The position numbers were made by a program, and so were the translations under genes. The notes under the pieces were generated by a model. The model made no database searches, was not told the origin of the DNA, and saw only the letters and a list, made by a program, of their open reading frames with translations. Shown here piece after piece: positions 20,489-21,297 of a DNA stretch of 21,297 nt. Each line of letters opens with the position of its first letter. Positions within the stretch are counted from its first letter, which is position 1. The DNA is from a virus, in the IMG/VR virus record IMGVR_UViG_3300035665_001932, positions 1 through 21,297 of that record. The stretch is one strand, 5' to 3'.

Positions 20489-21297
20489 ATGTCAAAAACA
20501 CAAACAAGCAGCCTTCTCACAGATCAGGTTGCATTTGATCGGATTGCGTATTTTGCGCTTCGTAGCGAACTTTTGTTCGATGCGGTCGCAGACGTTATGC
20601 CGGTCGCACAAGCAATGCCAGGTTCATCGGTCAAGTTCACAATTTTCAACGATCTCGCTGAAAAGACTTCGACACTTACTGAGGACACAGACGTAACTCC
20701 AGTAGTTATGGGCGACAGCCAAGTTGAAGTAACGTTGGAAGAATACGGCAACGCCGTAAACACAACAGCGAAACTTCGTGGCACATCGTTCCTTGATGTG
20801 GATTCGGCAGCCGCTAACCTCGTTGGTTACAACGCAGGTATCTCGGTTGACGGTGTTATCCGCGAGGTACTGTCCGCAGGAACAAACGTTGTCTACGGTG
20901 GTGGCGGTTCAACAACCCCAACTGCTCGCACCGAAATTGAAGCAACGGACATCATTGAAGCGAACGACATCCGCAAGGTTGTTGCTGCACTTCGCAAAGC
21001 GAACGCAGTTTCGTTCAATGGCATGTACATGGGTTACATTCACCCAGACGTTTCGTACGATCTTCGCAAGGAGACAGGCGTAGCATCGTGGCGTGACCCG
21101 CACGTGTACAGCGATCCAGCAGGCATCTACAACGGTGAAATCGGCGCTTTTGAAGGTGTCCGTTTCATTGAGACTCCACGAGCCAAAATCTTTGAGAACG
21201 CCTCAAACGGTTCAGGATCGACTGGAACAGTTGATGCTTACTGCACACACATCGCAGGCCGTCAGGCTTTGGCGAAGGCACACTCAATCGTTGACGG
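20489..21297 (+). CDS. Major capsid protein, N4 gp56-like (C-terminus missing)
   Basis: The gene runs off the window; 269 residues are visible. The sequence shows the pattern of N4 gp56-family HK97-fold capsid proteins: FDRIAYFALRSELLFDAVADVM (about 15-36), GSSVKFTIFNDLAEKTSTLTE (47-67), then EVTLEEYGNAVNTTAKLRGT (83-102), DVDSAAANLVGYNAGISVDG, and MGYIHPDVSYDLRKETG, followed by FEGVRFIETPRAKIF. The opening TaxDQVAF-type start, the EEYG strand and the HPDV motif are typical. An in-frame TAA 9 bp upstream of ATG 20489 makes that ATG the first possible start. Codons end mostly in C (GAC, AAC, ATC), unlike the five genes before it, which fits a heavily translated gene. Confidence 0.8.
   Translation, partial: MSKTQTSSLLTDQVAFDRIAYFALRSELLFDAVADVMPVAQAMPGSSVKFTIFNDLAEKTSTLTEDTDVTPVVMGDSQVEVTLEEYGNAVNTTAKLRGTSFLDVDSAAANLVGYNAGISVDGVIREVLSAGTNVVYGGGGSTTPTARTEIEATDIIEANDIRKVVAALRKANAVSFNGMYMGYIHPDVSYDLRKETGVASWRDPHVYSDPAGIYNGEIGAFEGVRFIETPRAKIFENASNGSGSTGTVDAYCTHIAGRQALAKAHSIVD

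Noticed and set aside
1-21297. CRISPR arrays, insertion sequences, integrase or attachment sites
   Set aside because: No spaced direct repeats of suitable length, no transposase or integrase gene, and no long terminal repeats were seen; with tail genes outside the window, lifestyle cannot be decided.

Overview
The window is a contiguous piece of a tailed-phage genome (Caudoviricetes), most likely infecting an actinobacterium. The host inference rests on a phage-encoded WhiB-type Fe-S regulator, the general actinophage look of the small early genes, and a moderate GC content that would suit low-GC freshwater actinobacteria. No host, integrase, attachment site, tRNA or CRISPR signal was found. 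Both ends cut genes: a lysozyme-like gene at the left and the major capsid gene at the right.

Region 1 (1-3220, rightward) is an accessory/early block: the end of a lysozyme-like muralytic gene, WhiB, a coiled-coil protein, an 82-aa protein with an SSB-like acidic Pro-Phe tail, a C5-cytosine DNA methyltransferase, a 42-aa zinc-binding protein, a winged-helix-like protein, and a 43-aa peptide carrying a QPSLF sliding-clamp-binding motif. Most junctions are ATGA overlaps, so translation is probably coupled.

Region 2 (3176-6388, leftward) is a compact cassette of eleven small genes, several under 60 codons, arranged around a 206-aa sliding clamp (a shortened DnaN-like protein). Two strong leftward promoters (TTGACA-17-TATTGT and TTGACA-17-TACTAT) drive it. 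Two near-identical folded intergenic elements sit at matching positions: 7 bp after a stop codon and about 54 bp before the next start codon. The cassette converges on region 1 with a 45-bp tail-to-tail overlap.

Region 3 (6389-7174) is about 790 bp without a convincing gene. It holds the divergent leftward promoter, several hairpins, phased A-tracts, GCGAG repeats and an 11-bp perfect inverted repeat with a competing alternative hairpin. It lies just before the packaging genes, so it is a candidate site for packaging initiation, replication or late-gene control.

Region 4 (7175 to the end, rightward) is the virion assembly module: a basic protein, a large terminase with an N-terminal helix-turn-helix, the portal, then five cysteine-free proteins (121, 1568, 238, 496 and 375 aa) linked by TAATG overlaps, then a separately promoted scaffold-like protein and an N4 gp56-like major capsid protein. 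The five-gene block between portal and scaffold is probably a set of internal or ejected virion proteins. The leaders of the scaffold and capsid genes each contain segments with two alternative pairing partners, which could tune the scaffold:capsid ratio.
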